Shown here piece after piece: positions 37,233-46,176 of a stretch of DNA of 64,000 bases. The notes beneath the pieces are model-generated. The model was not told the DNA's origin. It did no database searches and saw only the letters and a program-made list of their open reading frames with translations. This DNA comes from an uncultured Burkholderiales bacterium. GTDB taxonomy: Bacteria > Pseudomonadota > Gammaproteobacteria > Burkholderiales > Burkholderiaceae_C. The position numbers were made by a program, and so were the translations under genes. Numbering within the stretch: position 1 is the stretch's first letter; the number at the start of each line of letters is the position of its first letter. The stretch covers positions 162,181-226,180 of the forward strand of contig CAIZHQ010000025.1 in NCBI GenBank assembly GCA_903932865.1. Direction: 5' to 3'.

Positions 37233-38108
37233 ATGAAACGCATTTTTCTTTTTGTCATGACCAACCTGGCTGTGGTGCTGGTGTTGGGTATCGTCGCCAA
37301 CTTGCTGGGCGTCAACCGCTTTTTGACTTCCAATGGCCTGAACCTGGGCGCTTTGCTCGGTTTTGCGCTGATCATGGGCTTTGGCGGCGCCATCATTTCC
37401 TTGCTCATCAGCAAGCCCATGGCCAAGTGGACTTCGGGTGTCAAAGTCATCACCCAACCCGCCAATGCCGATGAGGCCTGGATTTTGGACACGGTGCGCA
37501 AGTTTGCGGACAAATCCGGCATTGGCATGCCCGAAGTCGGCATCTTCCCGGGCGACCCCAATGCGTTTGCCACCGGCGCGTTCCGTGATTCGGCCCTGGT
37601 GGCCGTGTCAGACGGCTTGCTGCAAAACATGACGCACGAAGAAATTGAGGCCGTCATCGCTCACGAAGTGGCACACATCGCCAATGGCGACATGGTCACC
37701 ATGACCCTGATCCAGGGCGTCATGAACACCTTCGTGGTGTTCATCTCGCGCGTGGTGGGCTATGCGGTGGACAGCTTCTTGCGCAAGGGTGACAGCGAGA
37801 ACACTGGCCCCGGCATGGGCTACTACATCACCACCATCGTGATGGACATCATTCTCGGCTTTGTGGCCGCCATGATCGTGGCCTGGTTCAGCCGCCAGCG
37901 CGAGTTCCGCGCCGACGCCAGCGCGGCGCAGCTGATGGGCCGCAAGCAGCCCATGATCAACGCCTTGGCCCGTTTGGGCGGTGTGCACACCGCCGAGTTG
38001 CCCAAAACCATGGCCGCCATGGGCATTGCGGGGGGCATAGGACAGTTGTTCAGCACGCATCCTCCCATCGAAGAGCGCATCGCCGCACTGCAAAACAGCG
38101 CTTTATAA
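37233..38108 (+). CDS. htpX: membrane protease HtpX
   Basis: 291-residue M48 zinc protease in the inner membrane, part of membrane protein quality control. Membrane helices near 5-25 and 33-55; the catalytic [16 protein letters not shown] (HExxH) lies near residue 144; two further helices follow, then [12 protein letters not shown] (third zinc ligand Glu/Asp region) and [16 protein letters not shown] at 37233. Its last 6 bases overlap the end of the convergent phosphatase gene. Confidence 0.95.
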   Translation: MKRIFLFVMTNLAVVLVLGIVANLLGVNRFLTSNGLNLGALLGFALIMGFGGAIISLLISKPMAKWTSGVKVITQPANADEAWILDTVRKFADKSGIGMPEVGIFPGDPNAFATGAFRDSALVAVSDGLLQNMTHEEIEAVIAHEVAHIANGDMVTMTLIQGVMNTFVVFISRVVGYAVDSFLRKGDSENTGPGMGYYITTIVMDIILGFVAAMIVAWFSRQREFRADASAAQLMGRKQPMINALARLGGVHTAELPKTMAAMGIAGGIGQLFSTHPPIEERIAALQNSAL

Positions 38109-38747
38109 AGACGATTCGTCTTTCCCCAGTGTGTCCAGGTGGGACGTGTCGCCCCAGCCCACCAAGGACAAGCCCTCAGGCGTCCACAACAAGCTGTTGA
38201 CAGCGGTGTTGGTCAGTGACCACGTGCGCGGAGCTTGAAGATCAATGTGGGTGGCGGCACGGTACAAAACGTCCAGCACCCCGCCATGGGCCACCAGCAC
38301 GATCTGCTGACCCGGATGGCGAACAGCCAGTTCGTTCACCGTGTTCACAATGCGCTCGCGCAGGACCAAAAGTGACTCACCGCCATCGGGCGGTGTCCAG
38401 TCGGGCGTGCGTTTGCGCCAATGCCATGCTTGGTCGGGCTGCTCGGTTTCGATTTCGGAGAATGTGCGGCCCTGAAACGCGCCAAAATGCCGCTCTCTCA
38501 AGCCCGCGTGGGTGTTCACCGTTTTCCCCATGGCCTGTGCAATCGCGTTGGCAGTGGTGTGGGCGCGAGACAGGTCGCTGGCGTAAATGGCATCAATGGC
38601 ATCGCGCTGCACCAGCGACCGGGCCAGGTGCTGGGCTTGGCGCAGTCCTACATCGTTGAGTGGAATGTCCAAGTGGCCTTGCAGCCGCGTGTCGACGTTC
38701 CAGTCGGTTTCTCCGTGGCGAATCGCCAAAATGCGGGTGGGTTCCAT
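38103..38747 (-). CDS. histidine phosphatase family protein (GpmB/CobC-like)
   Basis: 214 residues. Phosphohistidine motif [11 protein letters not shown] at the N-terminus, [28 protein letters not shown] and [14 protein letters not shown] with the second catalytic His. Usually annotated phosphoglycerate mutase, but this short form is more likely a phosphatase, substrate unknown. Last gene of a six-gene minus-strand run that begins at 41889. Confidence 0.9.
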   Translation of the reverse strand: MEPTRILAIRHGETDWNVDTRLQGHLDIPLNDVGLRQAQHLARSLVQRDAIDAIYASDLSRAHTTANAIAQAMGKTVNTHAGLRERHFGAFQGRTFSEIETEQPDQAWHWRKRTPDWTPPDGGESLLVLRERIVNTVNELAVRHPGQQIVLVAHGGVLDVLYRAATHIDLQAPRTWSLTNTAVNSLLWTPEGLSLVGWGDTSHLDTLGKDESSL

Positions 38748-38759
38748 AAAGTCTCAGGT

Positions 38760-39395
38760 TCAGCGTGACAGTTCAATGTTGACCCGGCGCAGCCCTGCAG
38801 GCGGGTTGGGGAAATTGGCCAAAGCAGCTTGGAACAGGGTGGCAAAAATCGGCACGCTGTCGCGCCAGGGGCCTGCGTGGCTGGCACGGGTTTCGTACAC
38901 CACTTGGCCCGACTTCAGTTCGCGCATGATGACGCTGACCTCACGGCGGTAATGCGTGGGCGGCGCAAAGCGCATGCCCATGCCCATGCCCAGACCGACG
39001 TGCGAACCAAAGCCCCCACCAAAGCCTGAACCGATGGCGACGCTGCCGTAGGGCGTCCAGCCAGTCCCGAGGGGGCGGCCCCAGGGATCGGCCAAATATT
39101 GTGTGCCGTTGAAGCCCACCAGCACACTGAAGCTGGCTCCGGCATCATCGCGGACAAGACCCACGGCCGTCATGGCGGTCTGGGCTTGCTGCTCGGCGAG
39201 ACCGGCTTCGGGGTTGTGCACCTGCGAGGGCAGGCGCTCAAAACGGTATTTGGCGCCTTGTAAATTCATGCCGGCTGGCACCGCCGCCACCGAGACCACA
39301 TCGCTGTCGATCAGCCGCACACTGGCGCAACCCGTCAACAGGCTCAAAGCCAGTGCGGCCATGGCCAGCCCCAAATGCCGTGTTCGCGTGTCCAT
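38760..39395 (-). CDS. DUF4136-like lipoprotein
   Basis: 211 residues with a lipoprotein signal: hydrophobic stretch and lipobox LLTGCAS, Cys about residue 23. The mature domain (YRFERLPSQ, then a Gly-rich FGGGFGSHVGLGMGMGMRF loop) matches DUF4136-type outer-membrane lipoproteins. Function unknown. 16 bp downstream of ttcA. Confidence 0.8.
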   Translation of the reverse strand: MDTRTRHLGLAMAALALSLLTGCASVRLIDSDVVSVAAVPAGMNLQGAKYRFERLPSQVHNPEAGLAEQQAQTAMTAVGLVRDDAGASFSVLVGFNGTQYLADPWGRPLGTGWTPYGSVAIGSGFGGGFGSHVGLGMGMGMRFAPPTHYRREVSVIMRELKSGQVVYETRASHAGPWRDSVPIFATLFQAALANFPNPPAGLRRVNIELSR

Positions 39396-39411
39396 GAGTG
39401 CCTTATGAAAG

Positions 39412-40350
39412 TTACATCGAGATGACCTGGATGCCCGGCAAGGACGCCTCCGTGAACTCTTCCTCGTCAAAGGCCTTGTCGCCGTCGTCCGATTCAATGC
39501 CGGTGATTTTCAGGTCCTTGAAGCCATGCAGCTTGGCGTCCATCAAATGCGAGGGCACCACGTTTTGCAGAGCCGAAAACATGTTTTCAATGCGGCCGGG
39601 GTGCTTCTTTTGCCACTCGCGCAACATGTTGCCCACTTGCAGACGTTGCAGGTTCTCTTGGCTGCCACAGAGCGTGCACGGGATGATGGGGAACTGTCGG
39701 TGCGCTGCCCAACGGATGAGGTCGGTTTCGGCCACATAAGCCAGGGGCCGGATCACCATGAATTCGCCGTTGTCGCTCACCAGCTTCGGGGGCATGCCTT
39801 TGAGCTTGCCGCCAAAAAACATGTTCAGAAAGAAGGTCTGCAGCATGTCGTCGCGGTGGTGGCCGAGCGCGAGTTTGTTGCACTTCAACTCACGTGCCAC
39901 GCGGTACAAAATGCCCCGGCGCAGTCGCGAGCACAGGCTGCACATGGTCTTGCCTTCGGGGATTTTGTCTTTCACGATCGAATAGGTGTCTTGCGTCTCG
40001 ATGTGAAATTCCACCCCCAGCTCTTTGAGGTAAGCAGGCAGGATGTGCGCAGGAAAACCCGGCTGCTTTTGGTCCAGGTTGACCGCGACCAGCTCGAAGT
40101 CGACCGGCGCGCGAGCCTTCATTTTGAGCAGGATGTCCAGCATGCCGTAGCTGTCTTTGCCGCCCGACATGCAGACCATGATGCGGTCGCCTGCTTCGAT
40201 CAGATTGAAGTCGCTGATGGCTTGGCCCATTTGACGGCACAGGCGTTTTTCGAGCTTGTGGGTTTCGCGTTCGATCTTGATGGCTTTGGCAGCCTCTGAT
40301 TCGGCTTGCGCTTGTATCCAGGCGTTGTCTGCTTCTGTGTCTGTGTTCAT
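39412..40350 (-). CDS. ttcA: tRNA 2-thiocytidine biosynthesis protein TtcA
   Basis: 312 residues. Makes 2-thiocytidine at tRNA position 32. PP-loop [16 protein letters not shown], the iron-sulfur cysteines in [11 protein letters not shown] (CxxC) and a third Cys in [12 protein letters not shown], plus [13 protein letters not shown] at 40350. Lies 5 bp after the upstream aldolase-like gene in the same operon. Confidence 0.96.
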   Translation of the reverse strand: MNTDTEADNAWIQAQAESEAAKAIKIERETHKLEKRLCRQMGQAISDFNLIEAGDRIMVCMSGGKDSYGMLDILLKMKARAPVDFELVAVNLDQKQPGFPAHILPAYLKELGVEFHIETQDTYSIVKDKIPEGKTMCSLCSRLRRGILYRVARELKCNKLALGHHRDDMLQTFFLNMFFGGKLKGMPPKLVSDNGEFMVIRPLAYVAETDLIRWAAHRQFPIIPCTLCGSQENLQRLQVGNMLREWQKKHPGRIENMFSALQNVVPSHLMDAKLHGFKDLKITGIESDDGDKAFDEEEFTEASLPGIQVISM

Positions 40351-40355
40351 GAGGT

Positions 40356-40727
40356 TCACCACTGTCCTGTTTCCATGCGAATGGCCACTTCGCAGTCTTC
40401 AAAAATTTCAAGTTTGGCAATCTTGACGCGCACACCCAGCACCCCGGGCAGCTGCATCAGGCGGTTCGAGACTTTACCGATCAGCGTTTCCAACAGGTTG
40501 ATGTGCTCTGCGGTGCATTCGTCGATGATGATTTTGCGCACCTTGCGGTAGTCCAGCACATGGTGGATATCGTCGTCGCTGGGCATCAGGGGCTGCGTGC
40601 CCAGGTTCAGCTCGGCGTCGACCTGGATGGGTTGTGGGTCTGTTTTTTCGTGCTCCAGAATGCCCAGGTTGGCGTCAAAGCGCAAACCGGTCAGCTCCAG
40701 GGTTTGTTGTCCAGCAGGGGTTTTCAT
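40356..40727 (-). CDS. dihydroneopterin aldolase-like protein, copy 1
   Basis: 123 residues, FolB/FolX T-fold. Starts [19 protein letters not shown] (the Glu of the pterin anchor region), then [26 protein letters not shown] (E/LLE helix) and [17 protein letters not shown], where the usual SKP is replaced by AKL. It could be a FolX-type epimerase or a second aldolase. Overlaps its paralogue by 4 nt, which suggests a tandem duplication followed by divergence. Confidence 0.82.
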   Translation of the reverse strand: MKTPAGQQTLELTGLRFDANLGILEHEKTDPQPIQVDAELNLGTQPLMPSDDDIHHVLDYRKVRKIIIDECTAEHINLLETLIGKVSNRLMQLPGVLGVRVKIAKLEIFEDCEVAIRMETGQW

Positions 40728-41119
40728 GTTGCGGGTTTGATCTGAAAAATTTCAACCCCGACGGCTTCGCAGTCCGGGTAAACATCGGGTTTGCAGCTGG
40801 ACAGGCGCACCGCCTGCACCTGAGGGTGCGCGATCAACTCGCGCATCAGGTCGTCGCACAAAGTCTCTTGCAACACGATGTGGCCCTGGGCCACGCGCTT
40901 GGCGATCACTTCGCGGATGAAGTCGTAGTCCACCACCTCGGCCAGATCGTCTTGCGTGGGGGTGGACGCGCTGTAGGGCACGAACAACTCCACATTGAAG
41001 ACGATGCGCTGGGGGCCGAGCTTTTCAAAGTCGTGTGCGCCGATCCGCACGTCCACCGTGTGATTACGCAGAAACAGGCGGCGGCAATTGAGTGCCAATG
41101 AGGTCATCAGGTCGCTCAT
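40724..41119 (-). CDS. dihydroneopterin aldolase-like protein, copy 2
   Basis: 131 residues, same T-fold: RIGAHDFEKLGPQRIVFNVE at the N-terminus, VVDYDFIREVIAKRV, ETLCDDLMREL and the SCKPDVYPDCEAVGVEIF end with the catalytic-type Lys-Pro. Converts dihydroneopterin to hydroxymethyl-dihydropterin in folate synthesis, or epimerises the triphosphate. Begins in a 4-nt overlap with the SDR gene. It is the more FolB-like of the two by its CKP motif. Confidence 0.82.
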   Translation of the reverse strand: MSDLMTSLALNCRRLFLRNHTVDVRIGAHDFEKLGPQRIVFNVELFVPYSASTPTQDDLAEVVDYDFIREVIAKRVAQGHIVLQETLCDDLMRELIAHPQVQAVRLSSCKPDVYPDCEAVGVEIFQIKPAT

Positions 41120-41889
41120 GCAGCGCCTTTCGGGTCGTCCAAAAACATCACATCCCGCGCCAAAGGCACCAGGTGCTGGCCGTTGTCCACACACACCGTG
41201 GTGCCGGTGATGCAGGGGTTCTGTGCCAGAAAGAGGCAAGTGGCCGCCACCTGCGCCGGGTCGATGGGCTCTTGCAGCAGGTTCACGCGGCTGTTGCGGT
41301 CAAAGTTCTCTTGGGTTTGCGGGCCGCTCAAAAACATCAGGCCCGGGGCCACACCGCACACACGCAAGGGGGCCAGGGCTTGGGCCTGCAAGGCCACGGC
41401 ACGTTCCAGCGCCAGTTTGGACACCGTGTATGAAAAATAATCCGGGTTCAGGTTGAACACCTTCTGGTCCAGAATGTGGACCACGCTGCGCTGGCCGGAT
41501 TTCGCGTTGGGCGCGGCTTGCTTGGCCATCAGCGATGCCAGCGACAGCGGGGCGATCAGGTTGACCTCCAGCTGAAGACGGGCTCCGGGCAAGTCCATGT
41601 TGGTGCCTTCATCGGGCTCGAACAAGGAGGCGTTGTTGACCAAGCAATCCAGCGGGCCGTGGGTCTGTGTGATGTGCGCCATCATCTGTGCGACTTCATC
41701 GCTTTGGGCCAGATCGGCTTGCACGCAGGCCACATGCCCCCCTGCGGCCTGCAGTTCAGCCTGCAGCGCCTTGGCCGCATCGCCCGAGCGTTGGAAATGG
41801 CACCACACGCGCCAGCCCGCCGCCGCAAATTGGCGAACGATCTCGGCGCCCAGGCGGTGAGCGCCTCCGGTGACCAGAACTTGTTTCAT
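41116..41889 (-). CDS. SDR oxidoreductase, pteridine reductase-like
   Basis: 257-residue short-chain dehydrogenase. The cofactor motif is VTGGAHRLGAEIV (TGxxxRxG, as in PTR1 and FolM), then NNASLF, an Asp where most SDRs have the catalytic Ser (HILDQKVFN), and YTVSKLALE (YxxxK). Asp in that position is a hallmark of pteridine reductases, which reduce dihydrobiopterin, folate or monapterin with NADPH. Its coupling to two dihydroneopterin aldolase-like genes supports a pterin role. First gene of the operon. Confidence 0.82.
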   Translation of the reverse strand: MKQVLVTGGAHRLGAEIVRQFAAAGWRVWCHFQRSGDAAKALQAELQAAGGHVACVQADLAQSDEVAQMMAHITQTHGPLDCLVNNASLFEPDEGTNMDLPGARLQLEVNLIAPLSLASLMAKQAAPNAKSGQRSVVHILDQKVFNLNPDYFSYTVSKLALERAVALQAQALAPLRVCGVAPGLMFLSGPQTQENFDRNSRVNLLQEPIDPAQVAATCLFLAQNPCITGTTVCVDNGQHLVPLARDVMFLDDPKGAA

Positions 41890-42028
41890 GAAGAGGGGCT
41901 GGGCAGATTGAGGACTGCGCAGGAACATCCAAGGTGACAAAGGCCTGAATTATCGGGCAAGCCATGGATTGGACCCCCGGCACCCCGGCAATCCCCCGTA
42001 CACCTTCGGCGACAATCGGTGCGTGACC

Positions 42029-43138
42029 ATGCTGAATCTCAAGCCCACTTCCGAATTGACCCTGCGCATCCACCAAGCCATTGCCCAAGCCGGTGGCTGG
42101 ATCGGTTTTGACCGGTTCATGGCGATGGCGCTGTACGAGCCGGGTTTGGGCTACTACACCAATGCCTTGCAAAAGTTTGGCGCCATGCCCTCTTCGGGCA
42201 GCGACTTTGTGACTGCGCCGGGTATGTCGCCCTTGTTTGGCCGATCTTTGGCTGTGCAGGTGCGTGAGACTTTGGATGCCACAGGCACCGACGAAGTCTG
42301 GGAGTTTGGTGCGGGCACCGGGGCCTTGGCCTTGCAACTGCTGGAGAGCCTGGGCGATGCGGTCAGCCGTTACACCATCATCGATTTGTCGGGCAGCTTG
42401 CGCGTTCGGCAGGCGGACACTTTGCTGCCATACGCGGGCAAAGTGCGCTGGCTCGACGCTTGGCCCGACGCCATCGAAGGCGTGGTGGTCGGCAACGAGG
42501 TGCTGGATGCCATGCCGGTGCAACTGCTGCAGCGCACGCAAGGCGTCTGGCACGAGCGCGGTGTGGTCAGCGCGGCCGAGGTTGATGGTCTTGGCTTTGC
42601 CTGGCAAGACCGCCTGACCGACCTGCGTCCGCCTGTGGACATAGACGGCGAGCACGATTACCTGACCGAAATCCACCTGCAAGCCGAAGCCTTCATCGCC
42701 ACCCTGGCCGAGCGATTGCTGGTCGGCAAAGGAGGGGCGGCGTTTTTTCTGGATTACGGCTTTCCCGAGGGCGAATACTTCCACCCCCAACGTCACATGG
42801 GCACTGTGATGTGCCACAAGTTGCACCAAGCCGACGACAACCCTTTGGTGGCGGTGGGCCAAAAAGACATCACCGCCCATGTGAACTTCACTGGGGTTGC
42901 CTTGGCCGCGCAAAATGCTGGGCTGCAGGTGCTGGGCTATGCCAGCCAAGCCTGGTTTTTGCTGAACCTGGGACTGGCCGAGCGCATGGCGGCCGCCAGT
43001 CTGGCCGAGCGCAGCCAAGCCCAGCGCTTGGTCAACGAGCACGAAATGGGTGAACTGTTCAAAGTGATCGGTTTTTCTACTGCTGCGGGTGTGTCCGCTC
43101 AAGGCTTTGCCCGGGGCGACCGGTCGCACCGTCTTTAA
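42029..43138 (+). CDS. DUF185 SAM-dependent methyltransferase (NDUFAF7-like)
   Basis: 369 residues. Signature GWIGFDRFMAMALYEPGLGY, then SDFVTAPGMSPLFGR and EFGAGTGALALQLL (motif I), VVVGNEVLDAMPV and FFLDYGFPEGEYFHPQR. The mitochondrial relative NDUFAF7 methylates an Arg in complex I; the bacterial target is unknown. Start ATG 42029, or a GTG 6 nt upstream. Divergent from the pterin operon. Confidence 0.9.
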   Translation: MLNLKPTSELTLRIHQAIAQAGGWIGFDRFMAMALYEPGLGYYTNALQKFGAMPSSGSDFVTAPGMSPLFGRSLAVQVRETLDATGTDEVWEFGAGTGALALQLLESLGDAVSRYTIIDLSGSLRVRQADTLLPYAGKVRWLDAWPDAIEGVVVGNEVLDAMPVQLLQRTQGVWHERGVVSAAEVDGLGFAWQDRLTDLRPPVDIDGEHDYLTEIHLQAEAFIATLAERLLVGKGGAAFFLDYGFPEGEYFHPQRHMGTVMCHKLHQADDNPLVAVGQKDITAHVNFTGVALAAQNAGLQVLGYASQAWFLLNLGLAERMAAASLAERSQAQRLVNEHEMGELFKVIGFSTAAGVSAQGFARGDRSHRL

Positions 43139-43157
43139 ATGGTGGCCAGGGAAACTT

Positions 43158-43352
43158 ATGTTGCGTTGGCTCATTGTGGTGTTTTTGACCCTGATCATTT
43201 TCAGTGGCTTACAGAAATGGTTGCAAAAATTTGGCTTTGGCCGTTTACCCGGTGACTTGCGCTTTCGATTGTTTGGGCGCGAGTTTTTCCTTCCCATCAC
43301 CAGCACCTTGCTGCTCAGCATGCTGGCTGCAGCGATTGCACGTTGGGTATGA
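43158..43352 (+). CDS. DUF2905 small membrane protein
   Basis: 64 residues with two membrane helices around a polar loop, LPGDLRFRLFGREFFLPIT, the DUF2905 signature. Function unknown. ATG at 43158 preceded by AGGGA; 19 bp after the methyltransferase stop and probably cotranscribed. Confidence 0.85.
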   Translation: MLRWLIVVFLTLIIFSGLQKWLQKFGFGRLPGDLRFRLFGREFFLPITSTLLLSMLAAAIARWV

Positions 43353-43737
43353 GGCCGGGGTGACGCGGAGGTTGAGGGCCTTCACCATGAACGTGTTACA
43401 GTGCATCACGCCATTGGCGACTTATGCCCATCTAGCTCCTTGCGAGCCGATAGCGCATCCCGGCAGAGGGATGCCAGTCTTGTCCTCCACTGTGCACATC
43501 GCCCGCCATGCTTTTTCTAAGCTGGGCTCAGACGATTTTTTGCTTCCTAATCATGCACCTCTGCACGGTGCTGTGGTTTGGCAGGCCTTGTGGCTTGCTC
43601 ATGGGGGCGTTTTTTTTGGCAGCAGGACATGCCAAGACCCGTGCCGCCGAGCAGCCCTCAAAAGGGCCAGCCCAGCGGTGCGCCCCCCTTCGTTAAAATA
43701 CATGACTATCCACTATTGTTCACACCAACCCATCTCC
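43353..43737. other. 385-bp region without a confident gene
   Basis: No conserved protein is recognised. A perfect stem GCATCCC/GGGATGC with a 6-nt loop lies at 43455-43474. A 62-codon frame at 43508-43696 would be hydrophobic but has no clear start signal. TTAAAATACATG near 43693 includes a TAAAAT -10-like box before the next small gene. A structured RNA is possible. Confidence 0.4.
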
Positions 43738-43953
43738 ATGGGAAAATTTCGAATTCAACCGTGTTCCAGGGCTTTGCCCAATGGCGCATTTGGCGCGCAA
43801 GTGTCCGTGGCCAGTGGCCGTGGCAGCGCCAGCACCGACCGCGTGATGCGGTTTGTGCCCGAATTTGCAACGCCTGACGCCGCCAGCCAATACGCCCTCG
43901 ATGAAGGCATGTTGTGGGTAGAGCGCCAGACTTCCAAACCAATTTTGCTTTGA
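43738..43953 (+). CDS. conserved small protein of unknown function
   Basis: 71 residues from the ATG at 43738. MGKFRIQPCSRALPNGAFGA and GSASTDRVMRFVPEFATPDA, then ASQYALDEGMLW. The mix of basic and acidic residues and the absence of a signal peptide suggest a cytoplasmic protein. It lies 14 bp before infA and may be cotranscribed. An ATG at 43702 would add 12 residues that look non-conserved. Confidence 0.6.
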   Translation: MGKFRIQPCSRALPNGAFGAQVSVASGRGSASTDRVMRFVPEFATPDAASQYALDEGMLWVERQTSKPILL

Positions 43954-43967
43954 GAAAGACGTTTTAA

Positions 43968-44228
43968 ATGGCTAAAGAAGAACTGATTGAACTCATGGGC
44001 GTGGTCAACGAGGTGTTGCCCGACACCCGTTTCCGCGTGACCCTGGACAACGGTCACCAATTGATTGCTTATTCCGCGGGCAAGATGCGCAAAAACCACA
44101 TCCGCATTTTGGCGGGCGACCGCGTGACGCTGGAGCTCTCGCCCTATGATTTGAGCAAAGGCCGCATCAGCTTCCGCCACTTGGCTGGCCGCGCACCGAT
44201 GGCGCCGCGTCGTCCCCCTGCACGCTGA
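43968..44228 (+). CDS. infA: translation initiation factor IF-1
   Basis: 86 residues with the S1-like OB fold: [40 protein letters not shown] and [21 protein letters not shown] basic Pro/Arg tail of about 14 residues ([11 protein letters not shown]) extends beyond the usual 72-residue protein. Betaproteobacteria often have a second infA outside the ribosomal protein cluster; this appears to be that copy. Confidence 0.93.
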   Translation: MAKEELIELMGVVNEVLPDTRFRVTLDNGHQLIAYSAGKMRKNHIRILAGDRVTLELSPYDLSKGRISFRHLAGRAPMAPRRPPAR

Positions 44229-44244
44229 GCCTGTACGATTGATG

Positions 44245-44264
44245 GCGTTGACCTGAGTCAACGC
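44245..44264. repeat. inverted repeat between infA and trxC
   Basis: GCGTTGAC and GTCAACGC form a perfect 8-bp stem with a CTGA loop. No T-run follows, so it is either a weak infA terminator or a binding site for a trxC regulator. Confidence 0.45.
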
Positions 44265-44323
44265 GCCAAGCGCTTGAATTGCGCAGCATGGCCCCCAAGT
44301 AATTCCTAAACACGGGGGATTTC

Positions 44324-44770
44324 ATGACCATTGCAGCCGACGCCTTGCACATTGTTTGTCCGCATTGCCACACCACCAACCGGGTGCGTGTGGCCGACAT
44401 GCACAACGCACCCGATTGCGGACACTGCCACCAAACGCTTTTTGACGGCCACCCTGCAGCGCTTGATGGCGCCAGTTTTGACAAGCACATTGGGCGCAAC
44501 CATGTGCCTGTGCTGGTGGACTTTTGGGCCCCTTGGTGCGGCCCTTGTCGCATGATGGCTCCGGCCTACGATCAAGCGGCCACTTTGCTGGAGCCCGATG
44601 TTCGGGTGGCCAAACTCAACACCGAAGAGGCGCAGGCCATCTCAGAGCGTTTCAACATCCGCAGCATCCCCACATTGGCGCTGTTTGTTGGCGGTAAGGA
44701 AGTGGCTCGTCAGGCCGGTGCTTTTCGCACGGCGCAAGACATTGCCGACTGGACACGCTCGCATTTGTGA
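44324..44770 (+). CDS. trxC: thioredoxin 2
   Basis: 148 residues. N-terminal zinc finger with CPHC and CGHC pairs, characteristic of TrxC, then a thioredoxin domain with FWAPWCGPCRMMAPAY (redox WCGPC) and the cis-Pro in IRSIPTLALF. A zinc-binding, oxidative-stress thioredoxin in the cytoplasm. GGGGGA lies just before the ATG. Confidence 0.96.
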   Translation: MTIAADALHIVCPHCHTTNRVRVADMHNAPDCGHCHQTLFDGHPAALDGASFDKHIGRNHVPVLVDFWAPWCGPCRMMAPAYDQAATLLEPDVRVAKLNTEEAQAISERFNIRSIPTLALFVGGKEVARQAGAFRTAQDIADWTRSHL

Positions 44771-44836
44771 TGCGTTGGGTGGGCATCCTTTTCCAATCAT
44801 CCCGCATCGGATGGTTATCCCTTATTGGAACATGTG

Positions 44837-44863
44837 GGACTTCGGATCAAGTCCGGGGTGACA
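44837..44863. repeat. short GATCA hairpin repeat, copy 1
   Basis: GGACTT/AAGTCC stem around CGGATC, followed by GGGGTGACA. A similar element is at 52875-52901 (shared GATCA and GGGGTGACA). Confidence 0.6.
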
Positions 44864-44914
44864 AATGGATGGCTCTTTTTGCCCTTGTTTTAAAAATCCA
44901 AGTGGCAAATTGCA

Positions 44915-46168
44915 TCAATTCGCCATTTGCTGAATCGCCCGGACTCGCGCTTGGGTGATTTGCTCGCCGATTTTGGGACCCGTCAAGCCTGCCTGGGCCG
45001 CCGCTGCAGCGATAGGCGCAGTCTCGACCGAAAGGGCCGCTTGTTGCGCTCGAAGCAAGCGCGCGGCTGGCGGGTAAGCCGCCTCACCCAACCCCAGCCG
45101 CCCCCGCGCATCGCATTCACACGCCTTCAACACGAGTGCAAAACGCTCGGGTTGGCGGATGGCGTCGCAGCGTTCCAGCAAGCGCATCAAGGCCTCTGGC
45201 CCCAGCTCAGCGCTGCGGTGGATGTTGCCGTGTTCACGCGCCACCACCTCAGCCAATTCCTTGCCCTCGGTGGGCACGCGCAGGCGTTCGCACACCTTTT
45301 GCAACAGCTTCACGCTGCGGCCTTCATGGCCAATGTGGCGGGGCAATACGTTGGCGGGTGTGGTGCCTTTGCCCAGGTCGTGCATCAGGCAGGCCACACG
45401 CACCGAAAGCGGCGTGTTCAGGCGTGCGGCCATGTCCATCACCAACATCATGTGCAAGCCCGTGTCCACCTCGGGGTGGTATTGGGCCCTTTGCGGCACG
45501 CCCCACAGGCGGTCCAGTTCGGGCAGTAACACTCGGAGTCCTCCGCATTCGCGCAGCACCTCGAACATCCTGGAGGGCCGCTCGCTCATCAGGCCTTTGG
45601 CCAGCTCTTGCCAGACGCGCTCTGGCACCAAGTGGTCAGCTTCGCCGTCCTCGACCATTTGGCGCATCAAAGCCATCGTGTCGTCTGCCAATGAGAAATC
45701 AGCAAAGCGCGCCGCAAAGCGCGCCACGCGCAAAATGCGGACAGGGTCTTCGGCAAAGGCTTGGGTCACATGGCGCAGCACCTTGTTGTGCAGGTCGTGC
45801 TGGCCGCCATACGGATCCACGATCTGGCCCGCCCACGCGCTAGGCGCGGCATGGGCCAGTGCTTCGGGTACGGCCATGGCGTTCACGGTGAGGTCACGCC
45901 GAGCCAAGTCTTCTTCAAGCGTGACGCCAGGGTCGGCCTGCACCGCAAAACCTTTGTAGCCCCGGGCCGTTTTGCGCTCGGTGCGGGCGAGGGCGTATTC
46001 TTCGCGGGTCTGCGGATGCAAAAACACCGGAAAGTCCTTGCCCACGGGCATGAACCCCTCAGCGTTCATGGCCTCGGGCGTGCTGCCCACCACCACCCAG
46101 TCGCGGTCATTGACGGGCAAGCCCATCAAGGCATCGCGCACCGCACCGCCGACGACAAAAATCGCCAT
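44915..46168 (-). CDS. cca: multifunctional CCA tRNA nucleotidyltransferase
   Basis: 417 residues. Adds or repairs the 3' CCA end of tRNAs. Nucleotidyltransferase motifs FVVGGAVRDALMG and NDRDWVVVG (metal-binding DxD) at the N-terminus, RRDLTVNAMA, and a C-terminal HD domain with LHMMLVMD and CLMHDLGKG, giving the phosphatase/phosphodiesterase activity of the long gammaproteobacterial-type enzyme. ATG at 46168. Confidence 0.96.
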   Translation of the reverse strand: MAIFVVGGAVRDALMGLPVNDRDWVVVGSTPEAMNAEGFMPVGKDFPVFLHPQTREEYALARTERKTARGYKGFAVQADPGVTLEEDLARRDLTVNAMAVPEALAHAAPSAWAGQIVDPYGGQHDLHNKVLRHVTQAFAEDPVRILRVARFAARFADFSLADDTMALMRQMVEDGEADHLVPERVWQELAKGLMSERPSRMFEVLRECGGLRVLLPELDRLWGVPQRAQYHPEVDTGLHMMLVMDMAARLNTPLSVRVACLMHDLGKGTTPANVLPRHIGHEGRSVKLLQKVCERLRVPTEGKELAEVVAREHGNIHRSAELGPEALMRLLERCDAIRQPERFALVLKACECDARGRLGLGEAAYPPAARLLRAQQAALSVETAPIAAAAAQAGLTGPKIGEQITQARVRAIQQMAN

Positions 46169-46176
46169 GGCAGCTT

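Noticed and set aside
41756..43321. A 521-codon open frame antisense to the DUF185 methyltransferase
   Set aside because: Covers parts of unrelated genes on both strands and lacks any recognisable motif.
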